From: JBBKWU01 sp037969035
Lineage (GTDB): Bacteria > Pseudomonadota > Alphaproteobacteria > Micavibrionales > Micavibrionaceae
Assembly (NCBI GenBank): GCA_037969035.1
Contig: JBBKWU010000008.1
Location: forward strand, 1 to 64,000
Direction: 5' to 3'
DNA length: 64,000 nucleotides
Below, piece after piece: positions 1 through 7,925 of this stretch (positions within the stretch are counted from its first letter, which is position 1; every line of letters begins with the position of its first letter). Position numbers and translations under genes: made by a program. The notes under the pieces were generated by a model. It was not told where the DNA came from. It did no database searches and saw only the letters and a program-made list of their open reading frames with translations.

Positions 1-115
1 GAGCAAAATTTATATATCTATAAATGGCGACCTTATCGATAAAAGTAACTTTGATGGTGTTGATCTTAGCTCCAATGACGTGGTTTCATTTTTTCCTGCG
101 ATAAGTGGTGGCTAA
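1..115 (+). CDS. MoaD/ThiS-like sulfur-carrier (beta-grasp) protein, 3' part
   Basis: The window opens inside a reading frame (first full codon at base 2, stop TAA at 113-115), so only the last 37 residues are visible. They contain an ING-D turn, a 'gDeV'-like SSNDVVSFFP stretch and end in PAISGG. This pattern, ending exactly in Gly-Gly, is that of MoaD/ThiS beta-grasp sulfur carriers, whose terminal glycine is adenylated by an E1-like enzyme and then thiocarboxylated. It lies 26 bases upstream of the YgjV-like gene on the same strand, inside the tRNA-bounded accessory region. It could serve cofactor synthesis or a ubiquitin-like conjugation system; the partner enzyme would be upstream of the window. 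Confidence 0.6.
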   Translation, partial: SKIYISINGDLIDKSNFDGVDLSSNDVVSFFPAISGG

Positions 116-141
116 CAGATTTCAATATTGAAGAGGTGAGC

Positions 142-657
142 GTGCTTGATAACAGCGTTGAGTTTTTGGGGTTTTTAGCAATCGCGCTGACTTTAGTAGG
201 GCATTCATGGAAATCCCCACGGGTTTCATTGCTTATGTTATGCTTGCCAGCCTTGTTGTGGGCCTCTTATTTTTATGCTTTAGCCGCGTATCTGGCATCT
301 GCCGTTGCAATTCTTGCTTTGCTGAGAAACTTTTTAGGAGCAAAGCTTAGCGATAAAAAAATGAGATATTCAACAGGAATGATGGCGTTGGTGGGGCTTT
401 GTGTGTTGAGCTTTATGTATCATAATCCTTCGGACGTTCTTCCAATTATTGCTTTCAGCGCATCTTCATTTTCTGTGTTTAATAGGAATAACCCTTTGAG
501 CTATAGGTTGTGTTGCTTGTTGGCTCAGAGCTCAATGTTGTTTTATGGCGTTTTGATCGTTTCTGCACCATTAATATTATCTTCTCTAGCTATTATTATT
601 TCTATTTGTGTGAGTATTCAGCGGTTTGATTTACAAAGAACTGGTGGTGTTTTCTAA
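142..657 (+). CDS. YgjV-type inner-membrane protein
   Basis: A 171-residue, very hydrophobic protein with about five or six predicted membrane segments and short polar loops, including the FNRNNPLSYR segment that precedes the last two helices. Length and layout match the uncharacterised YgjV inner-membrane family. No biochemical function is known for that family. I chose the GTG at 142 because the AGAGGTGA motif sits about 5 bases upstream; an in-frame GTG at 136 has no room for a ribosome-binding site. Strongly AT-rich compared with the core genes to the right, consistent with acquired DNA. Confidence 0.6.
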   Translation: MLDNSVEFLGFLAIALTLVGHSWKSPRVSLLMLCLPALLWASYFYALAAYLASAVAILALLRNFLGAKLSDKKMRYSTGMMALVGLCVLSFMYHNPSDVLPIIAFSASSFSVFNRNNPLSYRLCCLLAQSSMLFYGVLIVSAPLILSSLAIIISICVSIQRFDLQRTGGVF

Positions 658-665
658 AATGTTTC

Positions 666-992
666 TTACACTTTATTGTTTGTATAGTGCTCAACTTTGG
701 CTCTTTGATACATTTTTTTTATGTTTCCGTGGCCAGCATTTGAGTGCCCTTCTTCAGTAGCAGCGGCACGAAAATATAACATTAGAAAAACTCTAATAGA
801 GGCTGTTAGTGAAGCGTTAGGACGCTTTCTGACGGCGACTAAAGAGCATATGTCATGTATTTGGCAATTCTCTCTTTTGCATATGTCACTTAATGCTTGC
901 CACATGTCTGACTCTAGCCGCACAGAGGTTCTTCTGCCTAGAACAGTGATGTTTTTTGATACTAAGGTACTATTTATTTTTTTTCGTGACAT
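666..992 (-). CDS. Ribbon-helix-helix domain protein (RHH_4-like)
   Basis: A 108-residue protein. Residues about 20-75 (RRTSVRLESDMWQALSDICK, then a second helix, then SLTASIRVFLMLYFR) resemble the RHH_4 domain common in alphaproteobacteria, in which a short beta strand precedes two helices and dimers bind DNA through paired strands. The C-terminal tail is basic and low in complexity. The start codon lacks a clear Shine-Dalgarno sequence. It converges with the YgjV-like gene, leaving 8 bases between the stops. A target operon cannot be inferred. The plus-strand ORF over the same bases shows no domain pattern and was left out. Confidence 0.6.
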   Translation of the reverse strand: MSRKKINSTLVSKNITVLGRRTSVRLESDMWQALSDICKRENCQIHDICSLVAVRKRPNASLTASIRVFLMLYFRAAATEEGHSNAGHGNIKKMYQRAKVEHYTNNKV

Positions 993-1177
993 AGCTTACA
1001 ATGCAATTACTCATTTTATTTTTTTATGTATATAGCAAGGGCGCGTGGTTTGCAAATTTTAGGGGGGTGCACGCTATTGTATTCTTTGTACCCCGCCAAC
1101 ACAATCTGGACAGATGAGGCCCTATTGCTAAGGTGATATTTTTAGTTTATCGCATCATCCGCAACGTATAATAAACC

Positions 1178-1360
1178 TTAATATTGCGGTTGCGTTTCAT
1201 TCTTTTGTAGCCATGCTTCATAACTGTCCTCACGGTAAGCGATAAAATTTGCGACCTGCGTTCGGGGTGGCCCAATTCTGCGGGTATGCCACCGCGCTAA
1301 TGTTCTCTCAGAAACCCCCAGCATTTCTGCCAATTCTTTCGGTTTAAATATTTTACTCAT
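1178..1360 (-). CDS. Excisionase/AlpA-like helix-turn-helix protein
   Basis: A 60-residue winged-helix-like protein: FKPKELAEMLGVSERTLARW is a typical MerR/AlpA-class helix-turn-helix, followed by a GPP turn and an AYRED-YEAWL segment, as in 'helix-turn-helix domain 17' proteins. Such proteins beside integrases usually act as excision factors or regulators of the element. A good ribosome-binding site (GGGAG) lies about 9 bases before the ATG. It is downstream of the integrase on the same strand, 58 bases away, so the two may be co-transcribed. Role in excision is inferred from position. Confidence 0.75.
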   Translation of the reverse strand: MSKIFKPKELAEMLGVSERTLARWHTRRIGPPRTQVANFIAYREDSYEAWLQKNETQPQY

Positions 1361-1418
1361 AGTTATAAAACTCCCTGTTCATTTGCTTTAACTCACGGTT
1401 TTTTTCTGCCGCTTACTA

Positions 1419-2693
1419 CTATTTAGGAATGTTGGCAGCCAAATTTGAAAAATTTTCATTTTTTTCATCATAGGTTTTTGGGGAGCAAAGATCGCCGCCC
1501 ATATGTTTTTCCATATCCATTAAATTTGAAAGCGTATCCACGCCCTGCTGTGTTCGTTCTCTTATCAAGTGTGCGTATCGTTCCGTGGTTTTGGATTGGG
1601 TATGACCAAGGATTTTTCCAATGACGGGAAGGGTTTCATTCTCTGAAATCAACAATGATGCGACCGTGTGCCGTAAATCATGGATACGGATATCATCCCC
1701 CAGATTGGCTGTCTTTTTCAGCCATTTCCAAGGCTTCTGAATGTCATGTATGGGTTCTCCTGTTTTTTTGCTGGGAAACAGGTAAGAACTCTTACTTTCC
1801 TTTTTCATTTGTCGCAGCAGTGCGATTAGTGCTGAGGACAGTGGCAATTCATGTCTGCGTTTCTGCTTTGTATGTGAAGATGGTTTAACCCATAGGCCAT
1901 TTTCGAAGTTGAATTGCGACCATTCCGCTCTTGTAACTTCACGGAGCCGCGCCCCAGTTAGAAGCAACATACGGATTACGTTCGCTGCTTGTTGGTTCTT
2001 CATTGATTTTAGTATTTCTAAAACAGTTTTGACTTGATCTTTGGTAAGGTAGACTTCTCGCGCTTCTTCGGGATTACGCTCAAAACCAGCAGCGGGGTTC
2101 TTATCTATTTTACCCCAACGTACTCCTTTGTTCAAAACAGAGCGAAGATTTTCTATAACCCGATTAGCTCGTGTCCGTGTGCCCAGTGATGTGATGTAAC
2201 GATGAAGTTCATCAATATCCTTGGCTCCCAAGTCTTTCAGCCGCATATTCCCTAATTTTGGAAATATGAAATCGCGCCACATGGCTTTGATGTTCTGTTG
2301 GCTGTGGGGGCGCAAGGTTGGTAAATGAATTTTTTCATACTCTTGATACAGCCATTTGAGTGTGGGGGCTGCTTTTTCTTCGTCTTTTTGGCCTTGCGGA
2401 TCGATATGCATATCGATTTTCCGTCGTAACTCTTTCGCGCGGTCGCGGGCGGCAGCCATGCTCCATCCAGCCGTGCCGTATTCTCCAATCTTGTAGCGCC
2501 GCTCCCGCCCATGAATGGAGTAATTTATAATGAAGGTGCGCCGCCCCTTACAGGATATTTGGATGCCGAAGCCTCGGAGTTCATCGTCGTAAGTGATCTT
2601 GTACCCTGCATTCGGTATGGGGAGGTCTTTGACCAGTTTGTCGGTCAGATGTACTCGCGTCGGTTTTGTAGTTTTTTGGGTTTCATTAGTCAT
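1419..2693 (-). CDS. int: P4-type tyrosine recombinase/integrase
   Basis: A 424-residue site-specific recombinase. The N-terminal part (about 15-95) is an arm-binding domain of the DUF4102 type, residues about 110-200 a SAM-like core-binding domain, and about 215-385 the catalytic domain. The catalytic set is visible: R249 in LLTGARLRE, K276, H338 and R341 in HDLRHT, H364 in LGHT, and the nucleophile Y373 in ERYAHL. All are intact, so the enzyme should be active. Its start lies 272 bases from the 3' end of tRNA-Arg, the usual arrangement for elements that integrate into tRNA genes. The C-terminal 40 residues are polar and unlike the family core. Confidence 0.95.
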   Translation of the reverse strand: MTNETQKTTKPTRVHLTDKLVKDLPIPNAGYKITYDDELRGFGIQISCKGRRTFIINYSIHGRERRYKIGEYGTAGWSMAAARDRAKELRRKIDMHIDPQGQKDEEKAAPTLKWLYQEYEKIHLPTLRPHSQQNIKAMWRDFIFPKLGNMRLKDLGAKDIDELHRYITSLGTRTRANRVIENLRSVLNKGVRWGKIDKNPAAGFERNPEEAREVYLTKDQVKTVLEILKSMKNQQAANVIRMLLLTGARLREVTRAEWSQFNFENGLWVKPSSHTKQKRRHELPLSSALIALLRQMKKESKSSYLFPSKKTGEPIHDIQKPWKWLKKTANLGDDIRIHDLRHTVASLLISENETLPVIGKILGHTQSKTTERYAHLIRERTQQGVDTLSNLMDMEKHMGGDLCSPKTYDEKNENFSNLAANIPK

Positions 2694-2778
2694 GGCGTTT
2701 TCCGCTTCTTGTTATTAGTGACTAATGTATTTAGGTAAGCACCTAAGGTGGTTTTGAAAAAAAGTCTATCTGACTTTC

Positions 2779-2797
2779 TGTCCGACATCTGTCCGAC
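2779..2797. repeat. Two TGTCCGAC direct repeats, possible integrase arm sites
   Basis: TGTCCGAC occurs at 2779-2786 and again at 2790-2797, so the copies are in phase at 11 bases, one helical turn. They lie between the integrase start and the tRNA-Arg 3' end, where arm-type binding sites of tyrosine integrases usually are. Binding is inferred, not shown. Confidence 0.35.
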
Positions 2798-2964
2798 GGA
2801 ATATGGCTTGTGAATCAGCGCAACTGACCGTAAATGGCAGCCTATGTCATGCTCTATGCTGTTGAAATTTATAGAAAAATTAGGGAAACACACAGGCGTA
2901 TAGGGGGCAAAACCTCTCTGGAAGGCGCAGAAAGCCAAATGTTTTAATTGAATCAGTGGGTTGA

Positions 2965-3041
2965 TGGTGCGCCCGGCAGGATTCGAACCTGCGACCTTTG
3001 GTTTCGGAAACCAACACTCTATCCGACTGAGCTACGGGCGC
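2965..3041 (-). tRNA. tRNA-Arg (anticodon CCG)
   Basis: The minus strand folds as a complete cloverleaf. The acceptor arm GCGCCCG (from 3041) pairs with CGGGCGC; the D-arm GCTC/GAGT follows; the anticodon stem TTGGT/ACCAA encloses loop TTCCGAA, giving anticodon CCG (reads CGG, arginine); the T-arm carries GTTCGAATC. The terminal CCA is encoded at 2967-2965. The 3' half of this gene faces the integrase and is the likely attachment site of the element to the left. Because the gene is complete, the element's end must regenerate the tRNA 3' end. Confidence 0.97.
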
Positions 3042-3102
3042 TTAAGGGCATTATACATGCTTTCACTATAAATCACCCCCCGTACGTGTCAACTGAAACG
3101 CG

Positions 3103-3672
3103 TTATTGCGGCTCGCGCTTGAAGATATTTTGAAAGAGCTCGCCAAGTGTGTGGCTTTTGTGGTTACCGAATTTATTCAGATCAAAACAATGGCCAAGGC
3201 TGCCTGTATAAGGTGCGTTATTTTGAATGCGCGCAAGGCCAGGGCGGCGATCATAAATTTCATCAAGTGCCGTAACGATGCGGCGTGCCTCGGCGTAAGC
3301 TTCCATTTTTGAATATGTTGGGTTGTGTCTTTGTTGGTCAATGGAGAGCAGCATGGCCTCGTATTTTAATTGGCAATAATTGGCGCGGGCTTCGCGTTCA
3401 TCTTCGTTGAGCATGGATGAGCTTTGCATGCCTTGTGTGATCGCGATTTCGCGCAAATCCCATTTGGCTTTGTCAAAAAAGCTCAAGCCGAAACGGAACA
3501 GAAGGCTCGGTGCGTTTGCGCCCGTTAATGATGGTGAAAAACCAACGCCGAAGGTGCTTTTGAATGAATTTTTCATGTTGAGTGTATCCATCGCCATAAG
3601 GTGTTTAACCTCGGCCTCCAGCCTGTCTAAAGCGGTGTTGTTTAGACCAGCAAACGTCTCCCACAATCCCAT
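3103..3672 (-). CDS. Hypothetical protein, 189 aa
   Basis: I do not recognise the family. The protein is soluble, with no signal peptide or membrane segment, and is rich in helix-forming stretches, for example DEREARANYCQLKYEAMLL and YSKMEAYAEARRIVTALDEI. A ribosome-binding site AAAGGA lies about 10 bases before the ATG. Composition resembles the core genes rather than the element to the left, so this is probably the first chromosomal gene beyond the tRNA. It is separated by 75 bases from the ABC ATPase on the same strand and may share its transcript. No function is proposed. Confidence 0.65.
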   Translation of the reverse strand: MGLWETFAGLNNTALDRLEAEVKHLMAMDTLNMKNSFKSTFGVGFSPSLTGANAPSLLFRFGLSFFDKAKWDLREIAITQGMQSSSMLNEDEREARANYCQLKYEAMLLSIDQQRHNPTYSKMEAYAEARRIVTALDEIYDRRPGLARIQNNAPYTGSLGHCFDLNKFGNHKSHTLGELFQNIFKREPQ

Positions 3673-3747
3673 GTTCTTATCCTTTGTTATTGTTTTTATT
3701 TCTTATAATCAAAGAAGGGGATAAAGGCAATTAAAAGTCCTGTACAG

Positions 3748-4671
3748 CTACTTCGTCAACTGCAAGAACACGTCTTCTAAATCGCTCTCGTCGGTGGAGA
3801 TGTCGGAGATGCCGTAGCCTGCGCCTTGGATCAATTCGATCATTTGGCCGACGACGTTTTCGGCGGGAGAGTAATAGCATTTGATCGAGCGGCGGCCTTG
3901 TTTTTCGGCGTGGAATTCGGTTAAGCCTTTGGGCAGTTTGTCGACGGCACGATCAAGGCGGAAGGTGATTTCTTTGTTATCAATGCGCGCGAGCAAAGTT
4001 TCAGTGTCTTCGTTCACGATAATTTGGCCATGATTGATAATGGCGATTTGATCGCATAATTCTTGCGCTTCTTCGAGGTAATGCGTGGTGAGGAGCACCG
4101 TCACGCCGTCTTTGCTGAGCGCACGGACATTGTCCCAAAGCTGCTGACGTAATTCAACATCCACGCCTGCGGTGGGTTCATCAAGAACCAAAATTGGTGG
4201 GTTATGCACCATGGCCTTTGCCACCATTAAACGGCGGCGCATACCACCAGATAGCGTGCGGGTGTAGGCATTTGCTTGCTCGGACAACCCGACGAGCGCG
4301 AGAAGTTCTTTGGTGCGGCGTTCTGCTTTTGGTACGCCGTACATGCCGGCTTGCAGATCAAGCAGTTTTTCAGGTGTAAAGAACGGGTCGTAATTGATTT
4401 CTTGTGGCACGATGCCGATGGCGGCGCGGGCTTGGCGGTCGTCGATATCAATGTCTGTATCCCAGATTTTCACGCTGCCTGATGTTTTCATCACAAGACC
4501 CGCCATAATGTTAATGATCGTTGATTTACCAGCACCATTCGGGCCGAGCAGGCCAAAAATAGAGCCTTGCGGGATATTCAGGCTGACATCATGCAACGCG
4601 ATTTTAGGCTTTTTATTGGGGCCTGTTTTATAGGTCTTGTTCAGATTTTTGATTTCAATCGCGTTTTTCAT
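3748..4671 (-). CDS. ABC-2-type transporter ATP-binding protein
   Basis: A 307-residue nucleotide-binding subunit of the CcmA/NatA class. Walker A is GPNGAGKST (43-51), the signature motif LSGGM is at 140-144, Walker B ILVLDEP at 160-166 and the switch histidine is in TTHYLEEA near 197. A C-terminal extension of about 80 residues follows, as is usual in drug- or polysaccharide-export ATPases of this class. It would power export by a separate ABC-2 permease, but no permease gene flanks it: the next gene upstream is a hydrolase. Substrate cannot be deduced. No good ribosome-binding site precedes the ATG. Confidence 0.9.
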   Translation of the reverse strand: MKNAIEIKNLNKTYKTGPNKKPKIALHDVSLNIPQGSIFGLLGPNGAGKSTIINIMAGLVMKTSGSVKIWDTDIDIDDRQARAAIGIVPQEINYDPFFTPEKLLDLQAGMYGVPKAERRTKELLALVGLSEQANAYTRTLSGGMRRRLMVAKAMVHNPPILVLDEPTAGVDVELRQQLWDNVRALSKDGVTVLLTTHYLEEAQELCDQIAIINHGQIIVNEDTETLLARIDNKEITFRLDRAVDKLPKGLTEFHAEKQGRRSIKCYYSPAENVVGQMIELIQGAGYGISDISTDESDLEDVFLQLTK

Positions 4672-4732
4672 GGAAGTGTGCCGTTTCTATAGTTGTTCAG
4701 AGCCATACAGATGGACTATAAAGCGCGGAATT

Positions 4733-5686
4733 TCAAGGGCGCTTATGCTTAAAACTGCCGTCATCGCCGAGCCATTTTTCAAAACCACCATCCAGCAACC
4801 ACTCGCGCGCGGCTTGATCGTCTTTTAAATACGCATCCCAATAGGCAAGGCTGGCAATTTTAATGATATCCTCGTGAATGCCGCGTTTGGGGTTGTCGGC
4901 GAGTTTGCCGCGACTGCCATTATACACCATGTGATCACCATCTTGCAGGATCAGCAAAGCTTGTTCGGTTTTAACGGCGTGCTCGTAAATTTTCATGCGG
5001 TGCGTGTAATCGAAGTCTTCGACAGGGCTGCTGTCATCTGTTCCTGTCATGTGCAGTAGCGGGATGTCAATCGAGCCATAGAGCGTTTCGCTGTCCGCAT
5101 CAGTCAGGTAGCTGATCGGAACAGGGCTGTAAAGGATGCCTGCTTTGAAACGGTCATCGGGCATGCGTATGAGTTTTTCGTCTTCATCGGGAAACATCTG
5201 GCCTGCGGCAACTTGGGTTGTTAGGGCACCGAACGAATGACCAGACATGCCGATATTTGATAAATCCATGTGTTGGCTGATTTCTGGATTATCCTTTGCC
5301 CATTGGGGCAATTCATCCATCACAAACGGCACGTCGCGGAAACGATCAAGCGAGGCCGAGCGCGGAATTTTTGTTTCGCGAATGACATCCCACGGATGGC
5401 CTGCTTTGCCTTCCCAAAGGGTTGTGTCTGTGCCGCGATGCTGGATATGAACCATAACATAGCCGTAAGAGGCGATATAACGCGCTAAAAACGCAGCCCC
5501 ATCGGCACCGCCGCCCAAACCGTGTGACCAAATAATAACGGGTAAATCAGTCATATCATGATTGACGGGGTAATAGATTTTATACGGAACTTCGCGGTTA
5601 TCACGCGCGGCATCAATGAATTTGCCGCGGGTGATCATAACCTTATGATGACCACCTTCGGGGTCTATATCGTTACGCCAGTACAT
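4733..5686 (-). CDS. Alpha/beta hydrolase (dienelactone / PAF-acetylhydrolase-like)
   Basis: An approximately 317-residue cytoplasmic hydrolase. The fold is shown by the oxyanion-hole motif SHGLGGG, the nucleophile elbow GHSFG, a later TGTDDSSP segment fitting the acid residue and a DGDHMVYNG segment fitting the catalytic histidine. Sequence layout resembles dienelactone hydrolase or platelet-activating-factor acetylhydrolase-like enzymes. Substrate is unknown. I start at the ATG at 5686; an upstream TTG (5695) and a downstream ATG (5638) are alternatives, none with a strong ribosome-binding site. A terminator-like hairpin separates it from the upstream gene. Confidence 0.8.
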   Translation of the reverse strand: MYWRNDIDPEGGHHKVMITRGKFIDAARDNREVPYKIYYPVNHDMTDLPVIIWSHGLGGGADGAAFLARYIASYGYVMVHIQHRGTDTTLWEGKAGHPWDVIRETKIPRSASLDRFRDVPFVMDELPQWAKDNPEISQHMDLSNIGMSGHSFGALTTQVAAGQMFPDEDEKLIRMPDDRFKAGILYSPVPISYLTDADSETLYGSIDIPLLHMTGTDDSSPVEDFDYTHRMKIYEHAVKTEQALLILQDGDHMVYNGSRGKLADNPKRGIHEDIIKIASLAYWDAYLKDDQAAREWLLDGGFEKWLGDDGSFKHKRP

Positions 5687-5714
5687 ACAAAGCAATATAG
5701 GCTATTTACGCGCA

Positions 5715-5740
5715 TAAAAAAACCGCCCAAAGGCGGTTTG
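5715..5740 (-). terminator. Rho-independent terminator
   Basis: On the minus strand AAACCGCC, a TTTG loop and GGCGGTTT are followed by a run of T. It lies about 20 bases after the stop of the secreted-protein gene starting at 6103 and should end that transcript. Confidence 0.85.
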
Positions 5741-5761
5741 ATTGAATTATATCCAAGAAAC

Positions 5762-6103
5762 TTACTGGAAGTTAAGAGCCCAATTTCCCGTGTATTTTTG
5801 ATTCATTTTGTTTATATAGGTTTCTACCTCTAAACTACTTACGCCGCTTTCTGTTTCACAAGTCATGGTGATGTCGTTCATGGCTTGGGTTATCTCGGCC
5901 TCGGATGGTGCGATTTTACTAAATACGTTTTTTAAGGCAAACGCATCGGATTCGCGCACAGTACAATCCATAAAGGTTGCGATAAGACGACCTGCTTGCA
6001 TTTCGTCATCAGTTAGAGAGGGGATGGCTTCTGTTTGTGCTAAACTTGTAACAGGCATAACGGATAAGCCTGCAATAGCGATGATTTTTGATAATTTTGA
6101 CAT
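5762..6103 (-). CDS. Secreted/periplasmic hypothetical protein
   Basis: A 113-residue protein beginning MSKLSKIIAIAGLSVMPVTSLA, a plain Sec signal peptide with likely cleavage after SLAQ or just before it. The mature part is small, acidic and has two cysteines (in MDCTV and MTCET) that could form a disulfide. I chose the start at 6103 because AAGGGG lies about 10 bases upstream; the open frame extends 15 codons further. The family is not recognised. It is a single-gene unit ending at the terminator downstream. Confidence 0.7.
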   Translation of the reverse strand: MSKLSKIIAIAGLSVMPVTSLAQTEAIPSLTDDEMQAGRLIATFMDCTVRESDAFALKNVFSKIAPSEAEITQAMNDITMTCETESGVSSLEVETYINKMNQKYTGNWALNFQ

Positions 6104-6192
6104 GTTTTTATTTCCCCTTATTTTCGATAATGGGAATTTAGCATTCATAAGAATTTAACGTCAACTTGTAATGCAAAATATATATGAAAATT

Positions 6193-6690
6193 TTATTTCT
6201 TGCGGAATTTATCAAGGGAGACAACTTCACCTGTTTTGTCGTCGCCTTTTTTGTCTTTTTCGCCGTCATCATCTTCGTCGTCATCATCGAACGGAAGACC
6301 ATCGGGGTCAAAATCATCGCTTTCGCCCATTGGTTGGAACTGAAGCGCGAAGTTTACGGACGGGTCGGCAAAAATCGAAATGGCGGCCAATGGCACAACC
6401 AATTTCTCAGGAATGTTGTTAAAGGATAATGTGACCTGTAATTTATCGTCGTCAATCGCCAGATCATAGAACTGGTATTGCAAAACGATCGTCATTTCAC
6501 CTGGGTAGCGATCACGCAAATAATCAGGAATGGATACGCCCGCATAATCAGTGAGGAACGTAATATAAAAATGGTGATCACCCGGGAGCTGTCCATCAAC
6601 TATGATTTCCTCGATAGCTTGGCGCACAACACCGCGTAGGGCTTTTTCAACCATTTTGTCGTAGCGAAGTATTTCGTCTTCTTCAGTCAT
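6193..6690 (-). CDS. sspB: SspB, ClpXP specificity-enhancing factor
   Basis: A 165-residue adaptor of the alphaproteobacterial SspB type. Residues about 10-115 form the substrate-binding domain (FYITFLTDYAGVSIPDYLRD, then VLQYQFYDL and LSFNNIPEKLVVPLAAI). A very acidic linker follows, and the end VVSLDKFRKK fits the short C-terminal module that docks on the ClpX N-domain. SspB captures proteins tagged by tmRNA and hands them to ClpXP. The tmRNA gene itself is about 1.2 kb away on the same strand, with only a transporter gene between. Family assignment is strong; binding to this organism's tag is inferred. Confidence 0.93.
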   Translation of the reverse strand: MTEEDEILRYDKMVEKALRGVVRQAIEEIIVDGQLPGDHHFYITFLTDYAGVSIPDYLRDRYPGEMTIVLQYQFYDLAIDDDKLQVTLSFNNIPEKLVVPLAAISIFADPSVNFALQFQPMGESDDFDPDGLPFDDDDEDDDGEKDKKGDDKTGEVVSLDKFRKK

Positions 6691-6846
6691 AACCTAATTA
6701 TTTCAGATGTTGGGTGGCGAATGCAACCGCTTTTAAGAACTTTATCGTCTATGATTCGCATAGTTTGACGAGAAACACCATAGCAGAGTCAAGCCGCCGC
6801 AAAGTTTATTGTGGAAAAGAAAAGTAAAAGCTTATATACATCCCGC

Positions 6847-7737
6847 ATGAGTATACTGAAAAATCACACATTAATGGGAATTATCTTTGCGCTGGGCGGC
6901 TTTAGCAGCTTTGCGTTTGGCGATGTTATTATCAAATATCTGCGTGATTTTTATACGCCGTATACGATCGCATTTTTTACAACATTGTTTTGTAGCCTGA
7001 TTTTGGTCGCCTTTTCTTCGAAGTTGGGGGGATTGTCTAAAACATTTCGTTCGAAAAAGCTAAAGTTACATTTATTGCGAGGCTTGTTCTTGGCGGTTGA
7101 GTTTACGTTGTTTATATATGGTTTTGCCTATTTACCGATGGCAACCGCCTACGCGCTTATTTTTATAACGCCGTTTGTTGCGTCATTATTAGCCATTCCG
7201 ATGTTGGGCGAAAAGGTGCGTACAAAGCAATGGGCGGCAATATTGCTCGGCTTTATCGGGGTTTTAGTGATTTTGCGCCCTGGTATGGTTCCGATCAGCC
7301 TGCCTGTGGTCGGGATGTTGGTCGGTGCTTGTTTTTTTGCTGTGACGAACGTGATGGTGCGAATTATCGGGGAAGAAGACGAAACGATTTTGTCTTTTGC
7401 GCTTCTTGCAGAAATGGTGATTTGCGGCGTGACATTCTTGTTGTTTCTGACAACGCCTGAACTACCGAGCTTTAACCATTTAATGTTGTTGGTGGTGACA
7501 GGGGTGTTTTCGGCCATCGCCCTCTTGCTTATCCCGATGGCGTTTTTACGGGCACCCGCGGCAACAATTTCTCCGTTTCATTACATACAGATGCTATGGG
7601 GGATTATCTTTGGTTATCTCTTTTTCGGTGATGTCATGGATATCTGGGTGGCGCTGGGGTCAACGGTTATTATCACCAGTGGTATTTGGTTGATCCGTCA
7701 AGAACGCGGCAAAGTGCCCGATTACGGTAGTTTATAA
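6847..7737 (+). CDS. EamA/DMT-family transporter
   Basis: About 296 residues with ten hydrophobic segments in two five-helix EamA repeats. The first ends near AILLGFIGVLVILRPG and the second near ALGSTVIITSGIWLIRQE, the conserved ends of each repeat. Members of the drug/metabolite superfamily export amino acids, nucleosides or other metabolites across the inner membrane; the substrate cannot be told here. I prefer the ATG at 6847, directly before the first hydrophobic region; a GTG at 6811 adds 12 polar residues. Neither has a clear ribosome-binding site. It stands alone between sspB and ssrA, both on the opposite strand. Confidence 0.88.
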   Translation: MSILKNHTLMGIIFALGGFSSFAFGDVIIKYLRDFYTPYTIAFFTTLFCSLILVAFSSKLGGLSKTFRSKKLKLHLLRGLFLAVEFTLFIYGFAYLPMATAYALIFITPFVASLLAIPMLGEKVRTKQWAAILLGFIGVLVILRPGMVPISLPVVGMLVGACFFAVTNVMVRIIGEEDETILSFALLAEMVICGVTFLLFLTTPELPSFNHLMLLVVTGVFSAIALLLIPMAFLRAPAATISPFHYIQMLWGIIFGYLFFGDVMDIWVALGSTVIITSGIWLIRQERGKVPDYGSL

Positions 7738-7890
7738 CGCTTCGCTATTGTTTTAAGCACGCGAAACTATTCGCGGATCGCAGTCGCGATCTCTGGATGG
7801 TTTATTGGATATTTTTGATAAATGGCACCAAGAGCGTTCGACCGAACGCCGCGCCCTATGGCGCGCACTTAAAAAAATAAAGAAATTAAA

Positions 7891-7925
7891 TAAAAATGGG
7901 CCAGTTCTGTTGCTAGGCCGACCCA
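7891..7925 (-). terminator. Terminator of ssrA
   Basis: At the end of the coding RNA a TGGG...CCCA outer stem with an inner GG/CC pairing (on the minus strand ending TGGCCCA) is followed by TTTTTATTT. It marks the likely primary 3' end of the tmRNA precursor. Confidence 0.7.

Noticed and set aside
721..1035. Plus-strand ORF of 104 residues
   Set aside because: Antisense to the ribbon-helix-helix gene, which has a recognisable domain; the plus-strand frame has no ribosome-binding site or motif.
2690..2938. Minus-strand ORF of 82 residues upstream of int
   Set aside because: It covers the TGTCCGAC repeats and the int leader, overlaps the int start and has no domain pattern.
2948..3133. Plus-strand ORF of 61 residues containing GRIRTCDLWFRKPTLYPTEL
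   Set aside because: It is the antisense translation of the tRNA-Arg gene, a well-known spurious ORF pattern.
3748..5686. Two-gene transporter system of the ABC ATPase and its neighbour
   Set aside because: The neighbouring gene is a soluble alpha/beta hydrolase without membrane segments, so it cannot be the permease.
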